A DNA stretch of 58,326 nucleotides from Acidimicrobiaceae bacterium (GCA_003133665.1 PKYK01000022.1:1-58326); one strand, 5' to 3'; shown: positions 21,047-29,281, numbered from the stretch's first letter. The notes: generated by a model from the letters alone, not told the origin. A program made the numbers and translations.

Positions 21047-21613
21047 TTGGTTAGCGACTCATTCTTGGGTGAGCCCAACCTCATTCCCGAAGCCAAGAAG
21101 GTGACCGGCCATCGACTGTGGGTCGATGTAGCAGGCTGGATCTTGCTCATCGGCGGAGTATTTTGCTTGCTGATTGCCGAGCTATTCCTAGTGCAATCTG
21201 CGTACTACTCATTCGGAGAGTTTGCCGCTCGATGGTGGCTAGCGTTTTCCCTTCTAGTTCCGACCGTGTCAATGGCGGCAACTACTGGAGTAGTGACAAT
21301 TCAGGCCTTCACCGCCTTTCGGGCGCGGACTACTGGATCAAGCTTCCTTAAGCATTCAGCCGTTTGCTTTGGCATCGGGGTGATCGAATTAATTTCGGCT
21401 GTAGTTATAGCGGTCATTTCAATAATCGCGCTTGCGGCGGCCCGCAGTTCATTCCGGCGATTCACGTTCACTGACATTGCGTCCCCCGCCAGGTATCTAG
21501 CCTCCAGTCGGATTGTTTGGGTCGGCCCTCCGACACCAATTAGGCCATCGCTGGGCTATGCCAGTGCAAGGTGGCACTGTTGCGTCGGGCTTCCGACACC
21601 AGTCAGTGGGTAG
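21047..21613 (+). CDS. Small membrane protein of unknown function; C-terminus encoded by the repeat
   Basis: I place the start at TTG 21047, seven bases after AGGAGG, giving ~188 residues; the frame is open further upstream only because it reads through repeat copy 1. Three predicted membrane segments: around AGWILLIGGVFCLLIAELFL, WWLAFSLLVPTVSMAATTGV and FGIGVIELISAVVIAVISII. No family recognised. From about residue 152 the frame runs through the composite repeat at 21501-21602 and stops just after it, so the last ~37 residues (including WVGPPTPIRP and CVGLPTPVSG) are repeat-encoded. Confidence 0.65.
   Translation: MVSDSFLGEPNLIPEAKKVTGHRLWVDVAGWILLIGGVFCLLIAELFLVQSAYYSFGEFAARWWLAFSLLVPTVSMAATTGVVTIQAFTAFRARTTGSSFLKHSAVCFGIGVIELISAVVIAVISIIALAAARSSFRRFTFTDIASPARYLASSRIVWVGPPTPIRPSLGYASARWHCCVGLPTPVSG
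21501..21602 (+). repeat. tRNA-Leu-3'-like repeat, copy 2 (composite, two half-units)
   Basis: Left unit has GTCGG (21521-21525)/CCGAC (21530-21534), then ACCAATTAGGCC. The flanking TTGG and CCAA can extend the stem around a bulged A. Right unit has TGCCA/TGGCA, then GTCGG (21584-21588)/CCGAC (21593-21597) and ACCAG. The two CACC ends are about 62 bases apart. Same layout as copy 4 at 23190-23286. Confidence 0.9.
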
Positions 21614-21711
21614 GTTCCCACACATCCAAGACCGATCAATTCCGGCCAGGGTCGAGCACCCCGGACGAGGCTGACTCGTCCGTCCAGCATCGACAGTGCG
21701 GACGTGAATGG

Positions 21712-22086
21712 CTAGTCGCCCTCGGGCGCCTCGGTGACGGTCCTGCCGGTCGTCAGTGTGTCCTCCAGATCGAGTTCGATCTCGTCGCCGTGCACTACGC
21801 CGTTGGCCTCGCCGGTGACCTCGAACTCGGTCAGCGGCTCCTCGCCGCCGGCTCCTGCCACCTCGTCTCCCTGGGTGTCCTCGTCCACGTCGATCTCCTT
21901 CGTCGGGATCGCGGCGTTGAACCCCGCCGCCAGGTCTTCGGCGTCGACCGACCCCTGGACGAACTCGTCCTCCGCCTCGTCCTCGTCGAGCAGCGCCGCA
22001 TCTAAGGAGGCCTGGTCCTCCTCTTCCTCGGTGATCTCCTCGAAGACCTCATCTTCCAGTTCCAGTCCTCGTTCGTCCTTGTCCAT
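21712..22086 (-). CDS. Highly acidic protein of unknown function
   Basis: 124 residues with a strong ribosome site (GGAGGAATT) before the ATG. Glu and Asp dominate the whole chain (EEITEEEEDQ, LLDEDEAEDEF, EIDVDEDTQGDE), with almost no Lys/Arg and no Cys; it is probably disordered and very low pI. No membrane segment or signal peptide. No family recognised; it could bind basic proteins, polycations or metals, but that is guesswork. Its stop is about 110 bases from repeat copy 2. Confidence 0.7.
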   Translation of the reverse strand: MDKDERGLELEDEVFEEITEEEEDQASLDAALLDEDEAEDEFVQGSVDAEDLAAGFNAAIPTKEIDVDEDTQGDEVAGAGGEEPLTEFEVTGEANGVVHGDEIELDLEDTLTTGRTVTEAPEGD

Positions 22087-22360
22087 AATTCCTCCCTCCC
22101 TACTCTCGACGGTCCCGGATACGGGCCAGGTGCACGCACCGCCGCACGATTCGAGTGGGACGGCCTCCCTTTAGCACCGGGCCCGCTGCCCTGATGGTAT
22201 CGGGTGTTCGATCCGCGAACGCATGGGACGAGGTCAGACCCCACCATGAACGAAAACACCATCACAATCAGCACCTCCGATGTCCTGCGAGTTCCGACGT
22301 GCAGCTAGTCACACCGGAGGAGTGGGATCGCCGTCATTACACCAACGAGGAGGCACCACC
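22087..22360. other. Gap upstream of the acidic gene
   Basis: Holds the presumed promoter of the acidic gene. A 20-codon plus-strand frame (22246-22308, starting MNENTITISTSDV) is open but its ribosome site is weak; I do not call it. Confidence 0.4.
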
Positions 22361-22753
22361 ATGGCCGAGAGCCAGACTGGGATGCCTCCCACTGAGGGGT
22401 GGAGGCGTCCCGCCTCCGACACCAATCAGGCCGTGCCTAGTTCAAGCCAATGCAAGCTTGCATTCCTAATGGGTCTGTCGGGTCGCGCCCCCGACACCAG
22501 CGATCCAATGGGACCCGATGTTAGCCCTCTTACTAGCGCACATTCAATATTGCCAAAATGCCCTTATGAAGAGAGGAGTTCACAAGGCACCTATCTGTGT
22601 CGGGGCAGGATTCCCTGGAAGCGGTTGCCGGCAGTGCGAGTGAGTCGTCCGGACTCCAGCCTGCAGCGGGGGCATTTCCTCCGAATCCTTGAAGTAGGTC
22701 CCTTGACTGGTTTCCCGCACACTGTCCACGCGGCCTCGACTGGGTCTCGATAA
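22361..22753 (+). CDS. Small open frame with strong ribosome site that runs into the repeat
   Basis: ATG at 22361 sits seven bases after GAGGAGG. The protein begins MAESQTGMPPTEGWRR and then reads straight through repeat copy 3 (RPASDTNQ, RAPDTSDP), with low-complexity text after it. It may be the 5' stub of a gene cut by repeat insertion, or a spurious frame. No family recognised; the 3' limit is not meaningful. Confidence 0.3.
   Translation: MAESQTGMPPTEGWRRPASDTNQAVPSSSQCKLAFLMGLSGRAPDTSDPMGPDVSPLTSAHSILPKCPYEERSSQGTYLCRGRIPWKRLPAVRVSRPDSSLQRGHFLRILEVGPLTGFPHTVHAASTGSR
22401..22500 (+). repeat. tRNA-Leu-3'-like repeat, copy 3 (composite)
   Basis: Left unit: GGAGGCG pairs perfectly with CGCCTCC around TCC, then GACACCAATCAGGCC. 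This is the closest match to the tRNA 3' end (CCCGCCTCCGACAC). Right unit: GTCGGGTCGCGCCCCCGAC, a longer hairpin, then ACCAG. CACC ends are about 75 bases apart. Confidence 0.85.
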
Positions 22754-22800
22754 TGGACCTTGTCGTCTGACTGGGATTCAACCTTCACAAGCCGCGCCAT
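22591..22800 (-). CDS. Possible small zinc-ribbon-like protein
   Basis: 69 residues beginning MARLVKVESQ. A Cys at about 28 (TVCGKPVKG) and a CPRC pair about 15-20 residues later resemble small actinobacterial proteins that carry a CG..CxxC pattern. No clear Shine-Dalgarno sequence before the ATG, so the call is weak. Confidence 0.35.
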   Translation of the reverse strand: MARLVKVESQSDDKVHYRDPVEAAWTVCGKPVKGPTSRIRRKCPRCRLESGRLTRTAGNRFQGILPRHR

Positions 22801-23543
22801 AGCCGCAGACTAATGCCTCTCAAGATTGAAGAGTGGACTTCCTCGTTCTTTTCACAACCGGAGGCTCCGGAGAGCCTCCCAATGCCTCTCGGCCAGAACC
22901 CACTTCCCCGACCGGATCATCGAGGCGGTCGACTTGGCTATTCCGCGCTCTGGCTTGGCTGTGGAGCCATTGCTGTCGCGGGGCCTGGCTCGAGGACCCC
23001 CCCTTTCTATCCCGATGTCTCGTATTAGGCGGCGAATGCAGCGGAAGTGCCAGTACCCAGTATTGGGCTGCTCAGATCACGCCTCCTCGAACTGCTGGCC
23101 GGTTCCTGTCATCCAATGATCAGTACTCCATGTGATTCGCCATCAACGGTAAATGACGACAGGTCAAAAGCTCGGTCCACGAGTTGATTCTCCAGTCGGA
23201 TTGTTGACGTCGGCCCGACGCCGATCACGCCTTGGGTGGCACGAGCCAATGCAAGGGGTGTCTGTTGCGTCGGACCGCTGACACCATTGTGATGTCTCAG
23301 TATTGCTGGGACGTTTGAACCCGCAGAGACTACTTCTCGACCGGGCTTGGCAGTGGCGAGTCGGGTCTTCGACGATGGGCAGAAGGACCCCGTGGGCCAA
23401 TAGCTGCATCGCCCAAGGTGCACGCCAGACGGGACCTCCTCGGATGTCTCCGACCATTGATTTCTCGCCGCAGATAGTGACGTAAGTACCTAGGTCAACG
23501 GATGTTCAGGGGTGTAAACGTGGGTATGAGTCAGAGGAGAATC
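22801..23543. other. Long gap without a supported gene
   Basis: Overlapping open frames in both strands lack ribosome sites and family likeness. The only clear element is repeat copy 4 at 23190-23286. The stretch may hold decayed cassettes. Confidence 0.5.
23190..23286 (+). repeat. tRNA-Leu-3'-like repeat, copy 4 (composite)
   Basis: Left unit: TCCAGTCGGATTGTTG, then CGTCG/CGACG hairpin and CCGATCACGCC. Right unit: GCCAATGCAAGG.. CTGTTGCGTCGGACCGCTGACACCA, where GTCGG pairs with CTGAC using a G-T pair. Very similar to copy 2 over the full ~100 bases. Confidence 0.85.
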
Positions 23544-24137
23544 ATGAAGCGACTTGCTGGAGTATCTGCAATGGTTGCGATGGCCGTGCTCTCGTTGACA
23601 TTGGTGGGAGTCGGATCAGCGGCTACGACGTCGGTGGCACGACTCCGGGCCGAAGCCCTGAGCATTCATCAGATGCCGGCCGGTTGGGCCGCTCGTCAGC
23701 CCACCGAAGACGTGCGAATGGGCTGCCTCACGCATCTCCTTGAGCCAAAAGGCGTCAAAGAGACTCACTTTGTGGAGGTCTACTACGTCGGCAAAGGGGA
23801 TCTGCCGTTGTTGGTCGAGACGATGACGACGTACTCGAACGCCAAGACCGCGTACAAGAAGATCGCCGCAAGGATCGCGGTTTGTCGGAAGTTAGCCGGA
23901 GTGCTGAAGGGCTATCCGGTAACTGGAACAGTGCGTCCACTGAGAATTTCGCACTATGGAAACGCGAGCGTGGCGTATTTGATCAGTCTGTCAGGAACGC
24001 GCATAACGGTGAAGGCTGATTACGCAATCGTGCGCAAGGGGAGCGTTATCCTGTGCATACTGGAGGGTGATTATCCTTCCGTCAATCTAGGTCAGTTTCG
24101 GAGCTTCATTGTCAAGGCGGTGGCTCGCGTCAAGTAG
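23544..24137 (+). CDS. Exported protein of unknown function (sensor-domain-like)
   Basis: About 197 residues from the ATG at 23544, chosen because GAGGAG lies just upstream and a clean signal peptide follows (MKRLAGVSAMVAMAVLSL, cut near GSAA). The mature part has two Cys that could pair (MGCLTHL and VCRKLAG), plus a third (ILCILEG). The pattern SNAKTAYKKIAARIAVCRKLAG recalls the extracellular sensor domains of actinobacterial PknH-type and lipoprotein families; that link is tentative. Confidence 0.7.
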   Translation: MKRLAGVSAMVAMAVLSLTLVGVGSAATTSVARLRAEALSIHQMPAGWAARQPTEDVRMGCLTHLLEPKGVKETHFVEVYYVGKGDLPLLVETMTTYSNAKTAYKKIAARIAVCRKLAGVLKGYPVTGTVRPLRISHYGNASVAYLISLSGTRITVKADYAIVRKGSVILCILEGDYPSVNLGQFRSFIVKAVARVK

Positions 24138-24511
24138 CAATTGTGGGCTTTTGGCATCATTTCGCTCGAAGCGCTCTTTGGGGGAGCGCCGGTTCTCGAG
24201 TCGGAACAGATTGAACTGCGAATCGGGATCGAGCAGCTTGCGAGGCCAATTTCCAGTGCCTGGTAATTGACCTGTCACTTCCGGCCTCCGACACCGGTCA
24301 GGCCTTGGCCACAATCAGTCGTCAGTGACGTCGTCCCGACCCACTAGAACTGCTCCGTCGGGCCTCCGACGCCAGAAGAATCCAAGACCGTAGTTCCCGG
24401 TTGCTGAGAAAGACTTGCGCGTGAGTTCTCTTGACCGCTGGGTGCGGATCCTGTGGCTAGGTCGGCAATCATCTGTTGCAGGTCAGTATTCCTCCAACAC
24501 CACGCCGGCGT
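24138..24511. other. Gap between exported protein and metallo-hydrolase genes
   Basis: Contains repeat copy 5. The remaining sequence shows no gene with a ribosome site or family likeness. Confidence 0.5.
24251..24375 (+). repeat. tRNA-Leu-3'-like repeat, copy 5 (composite)
   Basis: Left unit ends CCGGCCTCCGACACCGGTCAGGCC (24281-24304); right unit is CTCCGTCGGGCCTCCGACGCCAG (24353-24375) with the GTCGG-GCCT-CCGAC hairpin. The two ends are about 79 bases apart. Lies downstream of the metallo-hydrolase gene, which is on the minus strand. Confidence 0.85.
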
Positions 24512-25213
24512 CTATCCCTCCAGGGTCACTACCTCGGTGTCGTGGCTCAAGTGCACGACGACCGGAGTTAGTCGCTGGACTCGTTCTAACGACTCCCGCG
24601 CCGCATCGGCCCACGTTTCGTTGTAGAGATTTGAAGTTGACGGCTCTTTGTCGCGCAGTTCTTCTGCCCGAAAAGCGCACTGAGCGGCAAGAAGGACGCG
24701 ACCGTTGGTGGTTTCAACGACGACTGATTGGTGGCCGGGCGTGTGGCCAGGCGTCGAGAGTAGTCGGATCCCTTGGGCGATTTCCTGGTCACCGTCAACG
24801 AGCCGCAGTCGACCTTCGGGGACTTCCGCCCACTCCGGCACCGTGTAGCCAACCTCCTTGCTGGCCTCGTATTCGACGCGCTGGACGTAAACCGGAGCCG
24901 AGAGTTCGCCGAGCTGCCCACAGTGATCGAAGTGCAAGTGCGATACAACGACGGCGACAATGTCGTCAGACGTAAGGCCAATCTCGCTCAGTGCATCAAC
25001 CAGGGGCGCGACTCTCGGACGGTAGTGCTCGTTAATCCAGGAGTTGCCAATGCCAATGCCAGTGTCAAACAGGACCGGCCCGTCGGCGTGGTGGATCACC
25101 CAAGCGTGGACCGGAAAGGGCTCGAACGCAGCGCGTTCTGGATGATCGTCGGGAACAGTGGTGACGACGGCGAGGGCAAGGCGGTCGATGTGGGGCAAAT
25201 CCTCGGGTGGCAT
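24512..25213 (-). CDS. MBL-fold metallo-hydrolase (AHL-lactonase-like group)
   Basis: 233 residues. The metal-binding motif HLHFDHCGQ at 92-100 (His92, His94, Asp96, His97), a further His in STPGHTPGHQSV and the C-terminal HLSHD give the metallo-beta-lactamase metal set. N-acyl homoserine lactonases and related hydrolases share this layout and size, but the substrate cannot be assigned. A single-gene unit with repeat copy 5 on its 3' side; the next gene upstream is the GNAT. Confidence 0.85.
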   Translation of the reverse strand: MPPEDLPHIDRLALAVVTTVPDDHPERAAFEPFPVHAWVIHHADGPVLFDTGIGIGNSWINEHYRPRVAPLVDALSEIGLTSDDIVAVVVSHLHFDHCGQLGELSAPVYVQRVEYEASKEVGYTVPEWAEVPEGRLRLVDGDQEIAQGIRLLSTPGHTPGHQSVVVETTNGRVLLAAQCAFRAEELRDKEPSTSNLYNETWADAARESLERVQRLTPVVVHLSHDTEVVTLEG

Positions 25214-25240
25214 CGCCGTGAAACTAGCATTCAGCGCGAC

Positions 25241-25750
25241 TCAGAGCGAGAGGGTGTAGGCAATGAGATGCAGGGGGTCGCTCGTGGAGTAGGGGTCGTC
25301 ATGGAACCGGACATCCAATTCAGGAGAAGATACAAACCCGAGTCGCTGGTACATTGCTTGGGCAATCGTCATCACGGGCGTCGAATGCAGGATTATGCGC
25401 CGGCGGTGTTGGAGACGAGCCCGAGCTATGCAGGTCTCCACTAAGGCGCGACCGGTGCCCAATCCCTGGTGCGGCGGATCCACGGCGAGCATGCGAATCC
25501 CGGCCCCCTCGGGATCCTGGAACTCGCTCATCGTCCGCTCTGGGTCGGGGACGTACGTCACGCCACCCACGAGAGTGCCGTCGTTGTCGACCGCGACGTA
25601 CACTTCACTGTCGAATTGGCGAGCGGCGACGTCAAGAAGTTCGTCTTCGTAGGGCCCGAGGGACTCTCCTCCCATTAGGTCTCGGTAGGCCCGAAGCGTG
25701 ATCCGTCCAAGTACTTCACACTCATCGGGGCGAATCAGGCGGACCTGCAT
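25241..25750 (-). CDS. GNAT-family N-acetyltransferase
   Basis: 169 residues from the ATG at 25750 (MQVRLIRPDECEVLG). The acetyl-CoA loop is visible in IRMLAVDPPHQGLGTGRALVE, followed by MYQRLGFV, the usual final helix. The open frame extends upstream to 25984 but that part has no family likeness and overlaps a repeat copy. Substrate unknown; small-molecule or protein N-acetylation. Confidence 0.85.
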   Translation of the reverse strand: MQVRLIRPDECEVLGRITLRAYRDLMGGESLGPYEDELLDVAARQFDSEVYVAVDNDGTLVGGVTYVPDPERTMSEFQDPEGAGIRMLAVDPPHQGLGTGRALVETCIARARLQHRRRIILHSTPVMTIAQAMYQRLGFVSSPELDVRFHDDPYSTSDPLHLIAYTLSL

Positions 25751-25821
25751 AACATTGTGAAGCCTATTGCTGCCGAGCGTTGCTCGTCCCCCTCGATCCT
25801 TGAGCACGTCGATCCACCAAT

Positions 25822-25868
25822 CGCCAGTGGACGGTGGCAGATCCGTTGCGTAGTGCCTGCGGCACCAG
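25822..25868 (+). repeat. tRNA-Leu-3'-like repeat, copy 6 (diverged second hairpin)
   Basis: First hairpin intact (GCCA, GTGGACGG loop, TGGC), then AGATCCGTTGCG. The second part reads GTAGTGCCTGCGGCACCAGC: the GTCGG/CCGAC pair is lost but CACCAG is kept. Lies between GNAT and the 79-residue gene. Confidence 0.75.
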
Positions 25869-25937
25869 CATTCTTCGAGACGGTGGGTTTCGAATGCGGA
25901 TGCAGCCCGTCGACGACAGATGAGGCGGTTGGACGGC

Positions 25938-26177
25938 TCAGTGGCCGGAATCCGGACCAGAGAGCCCGGGAACATATTCGACACTCACCTTCACACCCGC
26001 TTTCACCTGAGCAAGTGCGGGCAAGATGTGATTCAGAACTTGTTCCGCCGTCGCCTTATGCCTGTTACCCTCCGAAGTCATCTGATACCAGCCGGTGTCG
26101 TCCTTCGCGAAGTAGTAGTAGAAACGACCACTCTTTGAACTGAATGTGATCCGGTACTCGGTGTTTCGCAGAGCCAT
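25938..26177 (-). CDS. Small protein of unknown function
   Basis: 79 residues, ATG start behind AAGGAGAGGCA, so a good ribosome site. Sequence starts MALRNTEYRITFSSKSGR and contains FYYYFAKDDTGWYQMTSEGN, a beta-rich look. No signal peptide or membrane segment, and no family recognised. A single-gene unit between repeat copies 6 and 7. Confidence 0.65.
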   Translation of the reverse strand: MALRNTEYRITFSSKSGRFYYYFAKDDTGWYQMTSEGNRHKATAEQVLNHILPALAQVKAGVKVSVEYVPGLSGPDSGH

Positions 26178-26282
26178 TGCCTCTCCTTGCGCCTCCGCAG
26201 CCGACTTTCACTGCATGGTACGGCAGTCGCGTTCCGGTAGTGCTAATTCTCGGACAGTCAACATCTTGTGCTTGGAGCAAGC

Positions 26283-26328
26283 CGCCAGTGCACAGTGGCA
26301 GACCCTTGCGTCGGGCCTCCGACACCAG
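26283..26328 (+). repeat. tRNA-Leu-3'-like repeat, copy 7
   Basis: Clean copy: GCCA-GTGCACAG-TGGC, then AGACCCTTGC and GTCGGGCCTCCGACACCAG. The HAD gene stop (26337-26339) is 9 bases beyond, so the repeat follows the stop codon directly in the gene's direction. Confidence 0.92.
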
Positions 26329-26336
26329 CAGGGCTC

Positions 26337-26993
26337 TCAACGTATCCGGAAGTCAGTCGCAAGCAGGAGATCCGGCAACTCGCTCATCGCGTCGAAAACG
26401 ATGGCACCGGCCGAGGTCAGTCTCTCTGGACTTGTAGTTGATCCAGAGAAGCCGAAGACGGTCATCCCTGCCGAGACGCCCGCCACTACTCCGGGCACAC
26501 TGTCTTCTACAACTGCGCAATGCTGGGGCGAAACCCCCATCATCGTGGCTGCGTGCAGAAAGACATCCGGGGCAGGTTTATGATTCTCAACCTCGTTTGC
26601 GCTGAAGATGCGACCCTGGAATCGGGCGAGAAGACCGGTCACACTGAGTGTGAGCTGCATCGTTTGGTGACTGCCATTCGACGCAACGCATGATTCGATC
26701 TGGATTGCATCAAGGGCTTTCGCGATGCCAGAAACCGGAACCAACTCACGTTCGAACACTTCTCGGTACCGAGTTTCGAACTCGGTCTCCCAATCCACTC
26801 TTCGCCCAAGATGCTGTTCGATCTCATGGTGCATGTAGGAGTCTGATCGACCGCCAAATCGGGTGACGATTTCCGATTCGGCGAGCGGCCAACCCAGCCC
26901 GGAGAGAATGTCTGCTTCCGTGCGGACGAGGAGCCGCTCGCTGTCAACGAGCACACCATCGCAATCGAAGATGACGAGATCAAACCAACTCAC
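26337..26993 (-). CDS. HAD-superfamily hydrolase, beta-phosphoglucomutase-like subfamily
   Basis: 218 residues. Motif I DCDGVLVDSE (nucleophile and acid Asp residues 10 and 12), motif II ASNGS, motif III Lys in NHKPAPDVFLHAA, and motif IV VVEDSVPGVVAG are all present, with a helical cap in between. Length and motifs fit the small-sugar-phosphate phosphatase/mutase group; the exact substrate is unknown. Single-gene unit with repeat copy 7 directly at its 3' end. Confidence 0.9.
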   Translation of the reverse strand: MSWFDLVIFDCDGVLVDSERLLVRTEADILSGLGWPLAESEIVTRFGGRSDSYMHHEIEQHLGRRVDWETEFETRYREVFERELVPVSGIAKALDAIQIESCVASNGSHQTMQLTLSVTGLLARFQGRIFSANEVENHKPAPDVFLHAATMMGVSPQHCAVVEDSVPGVVAGVSAGMTVFGFSGSTTSPERLTSAGAIVFDAMSELPDLLLATDFRIR

Positions 26994-27147
26994 CTAGAGA
27001 AGCCTAAATGGTCATCTTCGCCGGGATGGAACCGAATCTCCCGCAGCTCCCGCAGTGTCGGGCTGACCCGAGACGTCCTGAAAGGTGCATCGGTTCGGAA
27101 TGGACATTGCACGTGCGTACGGCGAGAGAAAGTGTACTCTCGTGGGA

Positions 27148-28266
27148 ATGAGCCAGCGACTAACTCCACCTTTCCGCGCCGACCACGTCGGCAGTCTTCT
27201 TCGTCCGCCGGAACTGCTCAAGGCCCGGCGAGACTTCGCCGAAGGGCGGATTGACATCAACGTACTGAGGGACGCGGAGGACCGCGCCATTCGCGAAGTC
27301 GTCGCTCTCCAAGAAGGGCTTGGCTTTCAAGCCGCCACCGACGGCGAGTTTCGCCGCACATCGTGGCACATGGACTTCATCTATCAATTGGGGGGAATCG
27401 CTAAGACCGACGAACAACTGCAGGTTGCCTTCAAGAATAGTGAGGGTACGACGTCGTTCACGTCGGCGGCGTTGAAGGTCAACGACCGAGTGCGCATCGA
27501 CGAAACGATCTTCGCCGATGCCTTCGAGTTCCTGAAGTCCACGGTGACGACGGCGGTTCCCAAGCTCACCATCCCTTCTCCGAGCATGGTGCATTACCGC
27601 GGGGGAGCGGCCGCCATCGACCCCGTGGTCTACCCCGACGTGGAAGAGTTCTGGACTGACCTGAGTGCCGCCTACGCCGAGGAGATCCGCCGTCTGGGCG
27701 AGTTGGGCTGCACCTATCTCCAACTCGACGACACTTCACTCGCTTATCTCAACGACCCGGCGCAGCGCCAGATGATCGCCGAGCGTGGTGAGGATGCCGA
27801 ACATCAGCACCTTCGCTACATTAAGCAACTCAACGCCGCGCTGGCGTCTCGGCCCGACGGCATGGCGGTGACAACGCACTCGTGCCGAGGCAACTTTCAG
27901 TCCTATTGGGCGGCCGAGGGCGGCTACGACTTCGTCGCCGAGGCCCTTTTCGGCGAGCTTGACGTAGACGGGTTCTTCCTTGAATTCGACGACGCTCGGT
28001 CCGGCGGCTTTGAGCCACTGCGCTTCGTGCCCAAGGGCAAGATGGTCGTCCTCGGGCTCGTCACCACGAAGCGGGGCGTCCTCGAGTCGAAGGACCAGCT
28101 AAAACGGCGCATCGAGGAGGCTAGTCAGTACGTCCCCCTTGACCAGATTTGCCTGTCTCCCCAGTGCGGATTCTCTTCGACAGTGGAAGGCAACAGTCTC
28201 ACTTTCGATGAAGAGGTCGCCAAGCTCCGCCTCGTCGTGGAGACGGCCCACGAAGTCTGGGGCTGA
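27148..28266 (+). CDS. MetE-like (YxjG/YxjH-type) cobalamin-independent methionine synthase homologue
   Basis: 372 residues from ATG at 27148 (MSQRLTPPFRADHVGSLLRP is the family N-terminus; the frame upstream to 27085 lacks likeness). It corresponds to the C-terminal catalytic half of MetE. Zinc-binding residues are visible: His244 and Cys246 in THSCRGN and Cys340 in SPQCGFSS, with a Glu/Asp stretch between. Family members transfer a methyl group to a thiol such as homocysteine; the methyl donor of the short form is not settled. Plus-strand gene in a region of mostly minus-strand units. Confidence 0.9.
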   Translation: MSQRLTPPFRADHVGSLLRPPELLKARRDFAEGRIDINVLRDAEDRAIREVVALQEGLGFQAATDGEFRRTSWHMDFIYQLGGIAKTDEQLQVAFKNSEGTTSFTSAALKVNDRVRIDETIFADAFEFLKSTVTTAVPKLTIPSPSMVHYRGGAAAIDPVVYPDVEEFWTDLSAAYAEEIRRLGELGCTYLQLDDTSLAYLNDPAQRQMIAERGEDAEHQHLRYIKQLNAALASRPDGMAVTTHSCRGNFQSYWAAEGGYDFVAEALFGELDVDGFFLEFDDARSGGFEPLRFVPKGKMVVLGLVTTKRGVLESKDQLKRRIEEASQYVPLDQICLSPQCGFSSTVEGNSLTFDEEVAKLRLVVETAHEVWG

Positions 28267-28377
28267 CCCACTGGGCCAACCCAGTCGTCTGCTCGTTCTC
28301 ACGAGAAGCGTCCATTCGTCGACCGACTCTCAATCTCGTCAGTCAATGCCTGCATCGACTCTTGTCTACTGGTGCAC

Positions 28378-28653
28378 TCATCTGGGTTCGAGATAGACCG
28401 CCGGAATGCATTCGTCGTTTTCCTGGTCCGTAAAACCATCCACGTCATGACCGTGATCTAATTTGGCGTTGAACCTGATCTCATGGCATCCGCCAATCCC
28501 TTCGCTATGACCGGTGAAGGTTGCCGCCGGCTTCAAGTCGGACCTACTTCCCACCGAGAGCCCGCTGCCGTGAGGACTGAGTGAGAGTGCGGCAGCGCCA
28601 GTACCCATTACCAGCGCCGCGGCAATGAGCGCAAGTCTCATACGCAGCTTCAA
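28378..28653 (-). CDS. Small exported protein of unknown function
   Basis: About 91 residues if it starts at TTG 28653, which follows AGGCGG and gives MKLRMRLALIAAALVMGTG, a good signal peptide; an ATG start four codons in is also possible. The mature part is short (CHEIRFNAKLDHGHDVDGF, DECIPAVYLEPR) with two Cys that may pair. No family recognised. The open frame extends to 28734 without likeness. Confidence 0.55.
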   Translation of the reverse strand: MKLRMRLALIAAALVMGTGAAALSLSPHGSGLSVGSRSDLKPAATFTGHSEGIGGCHEIRFNAKLDHGHDVDGFTDQENDECIPAVYLEPR

Positions 28654-29037
28654 GATGGCCGCCTCGCTACTGACAAAGCGATCAGGGAGTGATTGAGAGC
28701 CATTTGGCAGGATAGCAAATGACTTCAATTCCAAGTTGCGCGATCAAAAGGCTTGGGGCCGCATCGGTGCACTCATGTCGATAGGGATGCAGTGGCCCCT
28801 GATTCAATCGGACCGGTAGTGGATTGCCACCTTTCGGCCGGCCTGCTCGCAAACCGATCGGGTCTTCATGGATGCCGCCTTGGACGGACTTGGAGGGCCA
28901 CCAGGTTGTCAATCGCCAGTCCTCGGTGGCAGACCTGCGGCGTCGGGCCTCTGACACTAGGTACGCAATTTGTCGGTTCGACTCGATGAGTTCTGGGTGC
29001 ACCCTTTGCGAAAGGGATGATGAGTTACGGTTGGCGG
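28654..29037. other. Gap with repeat copy 8
   Basis: No supported gene. It carries repeat copy 8 (28913-28960) and the likely upstream regions of the flanking genes. Confidence 0.5.
28913..28960 (+). repeat. tRNA-Leu-3'-like repeat, copy 8 (CTA end)
   Basis: GCCA-GTCCTCGG-TGGC, then AGACCTGCGGC and GTCGGGCCTCTGACACTAG. The end CACTAGG is the same as the bases after the tRNA-Leu gene (GACACTAGG), unlike other copies, which read CACCAG. Confidence 0.9.
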
Positions 29038-29241
29038 ATGAAATTCGAATACACCGAGTTGTACATTCCGGTCAGCAAGAAGGGATGGCGAGAACTCGGT
29101 TCGGCGCTCGATGACTTGCCCGCGGACGGATGGGAACTATTCATGGCCGTTCCGATAATCTCACTCACAGCGTTTATTCCCGGCATTTCGGGTAGCCGAA
29201 CAACTGCGATCATTCATTACTTTCGCCGACCAAAGGTGTGA
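29038..29241 (+). CDS. DUF4177-like small protein
   Basis: 67 residues starting MKFEYTELYIPV (ATG at 29038; ATGs at 29017/29020 would add seven residues). The layout, an opening beta strand, helix, then LPADGWELFMAVPI and a closing strand AIIHYFRRPK, matches the DUF4177 pattern. Function unknown. Single small unit following copy 8, with a degraded repeat right after its stop. Confidence 0.7.
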   Translation: MKFEYTELYIPVSKKGWRELGSALDDLPADGWELFMAVPIISLTAFIPGISGSRTTAIIHYFRRPKV

Positions 29242-29242
29242 C

Positions 29243-29281
29243 CCACCAGTGCATTGCGGCAGGTCTGTTGTCCCTGGGCAG
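29243..29281 (+). repeat. Degraded tRNA-Leu-3'-like repeat, copy 9
   Basis: CCACCAGTGCATTGCGGCAGGTCTGTTG keeps the first-hairpin region and the CTGTTG block; the second hairpin is replaced by TCCCTGGGCA. It starts directly after the DUF4177-like stop codon. Confidence 0.5.

Noticed and set aside
22813..23135. Overlapping plus-strand ORFs in the long gap before the exported protein
   Set aside because: Three frames are open at once, a sign of chance in high-GC DNA; none has a ribosome site.
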